A stretch of DNA of 7,608 nt from CAKUFA01 sp963656345 (lineage in GTDB: Bacteria; Bacillota; Clostridia; Christensenellales; Aristaeellaceae): NCBI GenBank assembly GCA_963656345.1, contig CAVKHY010000104.1:1-7608 (forward strand). Reading direction: 5' to 3'. The translations under genes were made by a program, and so were the position numbers. Numbering within the stretch: position 1 is the first letter of the stretch; each line of letters begins with the position of its first letter. A model generated the notes under the pieces. It saw only the letters and a list, made by a program, of their open reading frames with translations, did no database searches and was not told where the DNA came from. Shown here in pieces: positions 5,594-7,608 of the stretch.

Positions 5594-6193
5594 GTGACAG
5601 ACATTACCTGGGAGCTTTTTAACCATCAGGTTGCCGAATGCAGGCGATGCGGCCTGTGCGGCGGCATACACCACAAGGTGCCCGGGCAGGGAGACCCTCA
5701 TGCCCCGCTGATGTTCATCGGCGAAGGTCCCGGACAGGTGGAAGATGAGCAGGGACTGGCTTTCGTAGGTCCTGCCGGTCAGCTGCTGACCCGGATGCTG
5801 GCCGCCATTTCCCTGCCAAGGGACCGGGTGTATATCTGTAATGTGGTTAAGTGCCGTCCGCCGAGCAATCGTGTTCCCACCGCTGAGGAAGCCGCTGCCT
5901 GCATGATGCATTTGCGGATGCAGGTGTTTCTTGTACGTCCAAAGGTGATTGTGCTGCTGGGCTCCACAGCCGCTAAGAACACGCTGGGTGATACCCTGCG
6001 CATTACCCGTGACCGCGGGCAATGGTTTCAGCGGAACGGGGTTTGGATGATGCCAACCTACCATCCCTCTGCCCTGCTCCGGGATCCCGGCAAAAAGCGT
6101 GAGGCGTGGGAGGATATGCAGACCCTCCGGGACAAGCTGATGGAACTGAAGCTGTACCCGGAGCTATACGGAGTGAATGATGACCATGCATGA
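5594..6193 (+). CDS. Family 4 uracil-DNA glycosylase (4Fe-4S)
   Basis: This enzyme removes uracil from DNA as the first step of base excision repair. At 199 residues it has family-4 length and layout. The four iron-sulphur ligands are in place: C16 and C19 (C-x2-C), C87 in NVVKCRPP, and C103. Motif A reads GEGPG (43-47) followed by EDEQGLAFVGPAGQLL, where the usual form is GEAPG. Motif B reads YHPSALLR (156-163). The segment RVYICNVVKCRPPSNRVP (78-95) is typical of the family. The start is GTG at 5594, 7 bases after GAAGGG and 19 bases after the previous stop. Its 3' end overlaps the next gene, a cluster-less paralogue, so the two are translationally coupled. An active enzyme is expected from the motifs. 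A UdgA/UDGb-type name could be applied, but I leave the symbol empty because no standard symbol is secure. Confidence 0.92.
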   Translation: MTDITWELFNHQVAECRRCGLCGGIHHKVPGQGDPHAPLMFIGEGPGQVEDEQGLAFVGPAGQLLTRMLAAISLPRDRVYICNVVKCRPPSNRVPTAEEAAACMMHLRMQVFLVRPKVIVLLGSTAAKNTLGDTLRITRDRGQWFQRNGVWMMPTYHPSALLRDPGKKREAWEDMQTLRDKLMELKLYPELYGVNDDHA

Positions 6194-6785
6194 TATGGAG
6201 CTGTGCTGCCGGAAAGCCGCCGGAGAAAGATGGCCGGAAAAGACAATTGTCTTCGGAGAAGGCAACGAGCATCATCCGGCGGTAATGCTCATTGGAGAAG
6301 CCCCCGGGGAACAGGAGTCCCTGCAAGGCCGCCCCTTTGTGGGCAAGGCCGGCAAGAATCTGGATCAGTTTCTGGATGTGCTGCAGTTGAATCGAGCAGA
6401 CATCCGCATCAGCAATGTAGTCAAAATCCGCCCTACCAAGATCAGCTCCAAAGGGCGCATCTCCAATCGTCCGCCCAATCGGGAGGAGATTGCCTTCTTC
6501 GTGCCTTATCTGTATGAAGAAATCCTGCTCGTGCAGCCCCAAATGCTGGTGACCCTGGGCAATACCGCCCTCCACGCCATTGTGGGGGATGCATCCATCG
6601 GTGCCTGCCACGGGCAGGTGCTGCAGACCGTGATCAAGGCAGGAGAATCGGAGGCCGGTTTTTCCGTCTTTCCCCTTTACCACCCTGCGTCCATTATCTA
6701 TAATCGCGGACTTGCCCAGGTGTACCAGGAGGATCTGCTGGCACTTCGGCATGTGCTTGAGCAAGGCAAGCTTTTATTTTTGTGA
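6180..6785 (+). CDS. Uracil-DNA glycosylase superfamily protein lacking Fe-S ligands
   Basis: This protein of about 201 residues is a paralogue of the preceding family-4 glycosylase. It keeps motif A, GEAPG (39-43) followed by QGRPFVGKAGKNLDQFL, and motif B, YHPASIIYNR (167-176), so it may still hydrolyse uracil or another damaged base. The iron-sulphur ligands are gone: KCRPP has become KIRPT (I83), the fourth Cys aligns with F107, and the N-terminal C-x2-C is replaced by an unaligned Cys-Cys pair (9-10). An extra stretch, KISSKGRISNRPPN, follows the KIRPT motif. Similar cluster-free COG1573 proteins occur in clostridia. In-frame ATGs at 6177, 6180 and 6186 are possible; GGAG at 6170-6173 gives the best spacing (6 bases) to 6180. 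The start overlaps the upstream gene by 14 bases, which suggests coupled translation and similar amounts of both proteins. Substrate is unproven. Confidence 0.85.
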   Translation: MTMHDMELCCRKAAGERWPEKTIVFGEGNEHHPAVMLIGEAPGEQESLQGRPFVGKAGKNLDQFLDVLQLNRADIRISNVVKIRPTKISSKGRISNRPPNREEIAFFVPYLYEEILLVQPQMLVTLGNTALHAIVGDASIGACHGQVLQTVIKAGESEAGFSVFPLYHPASIIYNRGLAQVYQEDLLALRHVLEQGKLLFL

Positions 6786-6793
6786 GGAAGAGC

Positions 6794-7608
6794 ATGAGTA
6801 TTTATTTCAAGTGCCCCGTTGCTACCCGCTGCGGCGGATGTCAGATGACAAAGCTGCCCTATCAGGAACAGCTGCGTGTAAAGCAGCACCGCATAGAGGA
6901 GCTGCTGCGCCCCTTCTGTCCGGTGGAGCCCATTCGGGGCATGTCTTCTCCCCTGCACTATCGCAACAAGGTGCATGCCGTGCTGTCCGTGGACAAAAGC
7001 GGACGGCCTGTTTCCGGGGTGTATGCCGCCGGAACACACCGGGTGGTGCCGGTCAAACATTGCCTGATTGAAGATCAGCAGGCGGATCAGATTATCCGCA
7101 GCATTGTGGAACTTCTGCCGAAATTTCGTCTGAGAATTTACAATGAATACACCCATCGGGGTTTTCTGCGGCACATCGTCATCCGTACCGGCCAATTCAC
7201 GGGGCAGATCATGGTGGTGCTGGTCACCACCTCCCTGGAGTTTCCCGGAAAGAAAGAATTTGTGCAGGCACTTCTGCAGCTTCATCCGGAAATCACCACC
7301 ATCGTGGTCAACGAAAACAATCGTCAGACCAGTGTGGTGCTGGGCAATCGGGAGAGTGTCCTTTACGGCAGCGGCTACATGGAGGACGAGCTTTGCGGCA
7401 AGCGTTTCCGCATTTCCCCTCGGTCTTTCTATCAGGTCAACGCCCAGCAGGCAGAAGTGCTGTACGAAACAGCCATCGATCTGATGGGGCTTACCGGCAA
7501 TGAAACCCTGCTGGATGCCTACTGCGGCACCGGCACCATCGGTCTTTGTGCCGCCGATAAGGCTGCAAGGCTCATCGGCGTTGAGCTGAACGCCGATGCC
7601 GTCAAGGA
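6794..7608 (+). CDS. rlmD: 23S rRNA (uracil-C5)-methyltransferase, RlmD/RumA family, 3' end outside window
   Basis: The first 271 codons of an RNA m5U methyltransferase; the frame is still open at the window end. Members use SAM to methylate C5 of specific uracils, for RlmD U1939 of 23S rRNA. The 4Fe-4S cluster ligands of RumA-type enzymes are present: C7, C13 and C16 in CPVATRCGGC, and C90 in VKHC. The central RNA-binding part follows. SFYQVN (211-216) and the SAM motif DAYCGTGTIGL (241-251) with GVE (262-264) are clear. The catalytic Cys motif near the C-terminus lies beyond the edge. There is no N-terminal TRAM domain: the ATG at 6794 starts only six residues before the first cluster Cys, with GAGGAAG just upstream overlapping the previous gene's TGA (8-base gap). 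It is the fifth gene of the operon. The target could be U747, U1939 or both (RlmCD-type); the family is secure, the exact position is not. Confidence 0.9.
   Translation, partial: MSIYFKCPVATRCGGCQMTKLPYQEQLRVKQHRIEELLRPFCPVEPIRGMSSPLHYRNKVHAVLSVDKSGRPVSGVYAAGTHRVVPVKHCLIEDQQADQIIRSIVELLPKFRLRIYNEYTHRGFLRHIVIRTGQFTGQIMVVLVTTSLEFPGKKEFVQALLQLHPEITTIVVNENNRQTSVVLGNRESVLYGSGYMEDELCGKRFRISPRSFYQVNAQQAEVLYETAIDLMGLTGNETLLDAYCGTGTIGLCAADKAARLIGVELNADAVK

Noticed and set aside
6003..6764. Minus-strand open frame (253 codons) opposite the two glycosylase genes
   Set aside because: Runs antisense across two well-supported genes and their overlap, with no family signature.

Overview
The window looks like chromosomal DNA from a Gram-positive anaerobe of the Bacillota, most likely class Clostridia and perhaps a moderately GC-rich gut lineage of the Oscillospiraceae type. 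This placement is inferred. It rests on strong AGGAGG-like ribosome binding sites, several GTG and TTG starts, a radA gene followed by a YacL-type PIN/TRAM gene, and paired large serine recombinases with zinc ribbons, which are common on clostridial mobile elements. No rRNA, tRNA or CRISPR array was seen.

Left part (1-1804, plus strand): the C-terminal end of one large serine recombinase, cut by the window edge, is followed 21 bases later by a complete 401-residue serine recombinase. They look like the integration/excision genes at one end of an integrated element lying mostly to the left. Positions 1805-1946 are the probable zone between element and chromosome. They hold an intrinsic terminator serving the opposite strand and a perfect 8-bp hairpin.

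Middle (1947-4516, minus strand): radA (branch-migration helicase of recombinational repair) is followed by a membrane-anchored PIN/TRAM protein of the YacL family. In Bacillus subtilis disA, the c-di-AMP synthase gene, lies between these two; here it is absent from the interval.

Right part (4657-7608, plus strand): a divergent, tightly packed operon starts with trmL (tRNA wobble-base 2'-O-methyltransferase). It continues with a small very acidic single-pass membrane protein of unknown function, a family-4 Fe-S uracil-DNA glycosylase, an overlapping paralogue without the Fe-S cysteines, and a TRAM-less RlmD/RumA-type 23S rRNA uracil-C5-methyltransferase that runs off the window. radA and trmL are driven by back-to-back promoters of matching design (TTGCAY, 17 bp, TGG-TAYAAT). 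Functionally the chromosomal part combines DNA repair (RadA, two glycosylases) with RNA modification or turnover (TrmL, RlmD-like, PIN/TRAM).

I see no clearly new multi-gene system. The best leads are the two-glycosylase pair with cluster loss, the unknown acidic membrane protein, the likely element boundary at 1805-1950, and the extremely short leader predicted for trmL.
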